NCBI RefSeq assembly: GCF_002233755.1
Contig: NZ_NIFO01000022.1
Span: 18,683 to 82,682 of the forward strand
From: Acinetobacter piscicola
GTDB lineage: Bacteria > Pseudomonadota > Gammaproteobacteria > Pseudomonadales > Moraxellaceae
Length of the DNA stretch: 64,000 nt
Reading direction: 5' to 3'
The notes under the pieces are model-generated. The model was given only the letters and a program-made list of their open reading frames with translations. It was not told the origin of the DNA and searched no databases. The translations under genes and the position numbers were made by a program. This document shows, piece by piece, positions 63,931 through 64,000 of the stretch (within the stretch, counting starts at the first letter, position 1; each line of letters starts with the position of its first letter).

Positions 63931-64000
63931 CAAAAAAAAAAGGGAGCTTAGGCTACCTCTCTTTGTTATTCACCAATTAAAATGTCTATGCGATAAACCA

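Noticed and set aside
63931..64000. Gene or terminator after the antitoxin
   Set aside because: Only an A-run and a weak GGGAG/CTCTC pairing are visible before the window ends.

Overview
The window is a chromosomal stretch of an Acinetobacter species (Moraxellaceae, Gammaproteobacteria). The evidence is the low-GC, AT-rich base composition, an LpxC, AceF and RF2 of Acinetobacter type, twin beta-barrel porins typical of the genus, and the division/cell-wall cluster in the order murG-murC-ddl-ftsQ-ftsA-ftsZ-lpxC. No rRNA, tRNA, CRISPR array, prophage or complete insertion sequence was seen. The window cuts acs at its left edge.

Layout. 0-7 kb: the start of acs, an MscS channel, rsmE, waaA, an ArsR regulator with an Old Yellow Enzyme reductase, and prfB with its programmed frameshift. 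7-17 kb: two paralogous porins, then recJ-pdxH, glmM, guaB, a YkgJ-type protein, an oxygen-binding-type metallo-beta-lactamase-fold protein, and a TMEM165/MneA-type Mn exporter behind a clear yybP-ykoY (Mn2+) riboswitch. 17-23 kb: an unknown GGGPS-motif protein, a MITE-like insertion in the terminator of the pyruvate dehydrogenase operon, and aceE-aceF. 23-34 kb: an M23 peptidase, a DciA-type protein, the lpxC/fts/mur cluster and gshB. 34-39 kb: methyltransferase, VanW-family protein, pyrE divergent from a Crc/ExoIII-family gene, a GGA-rich regulatory RNA, and an ArsC/YffB-type reductase. 39-49 kb: a divergent DUF2147/esterase pair with twin operators, a degenerate GGDEF protein beside an intact diguanylate cyclase, GST, two outer-membrane proteins, HPF, GNAT and PLD-like proteins. 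49-64 kb: parE-yqiA, a large lipase-like hydrolase, a second MITE copy, dsbB, gshA, DUF924, an esterase, lipoprotein-DUF445, SIMPL, an AcfC-type binding protein, an HD phosphohydrolase, a second GGA-rich RNA, and a toxin-antitoxin pair whose toxin carries a nonsense codon.

Most notable. Two intergenic RNAs (about 38200-38360 and 63092-63212) carry repeated CAGGATG/AGGA motifs in hairpin loops, including in the terminator loop. This is the signature of CsrA/RsmA-sequestering RNAs. The leader of the lipase-like gene at 52104 shows the matching target signature: an AGGAC loop hairpin plus CAGGATGAGGA over the ribosome binding site. Together these suggest a Csr/Rsm circuit visible within one window. 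This is inference from motif and structure and has not been tested. Other strong points are the Mn2+ riboswitch, the MITE that split the aceEF terminator with a 12-bp duplication, the degenerate GGDEF protein that keeps its I-site, and the broken toxin.
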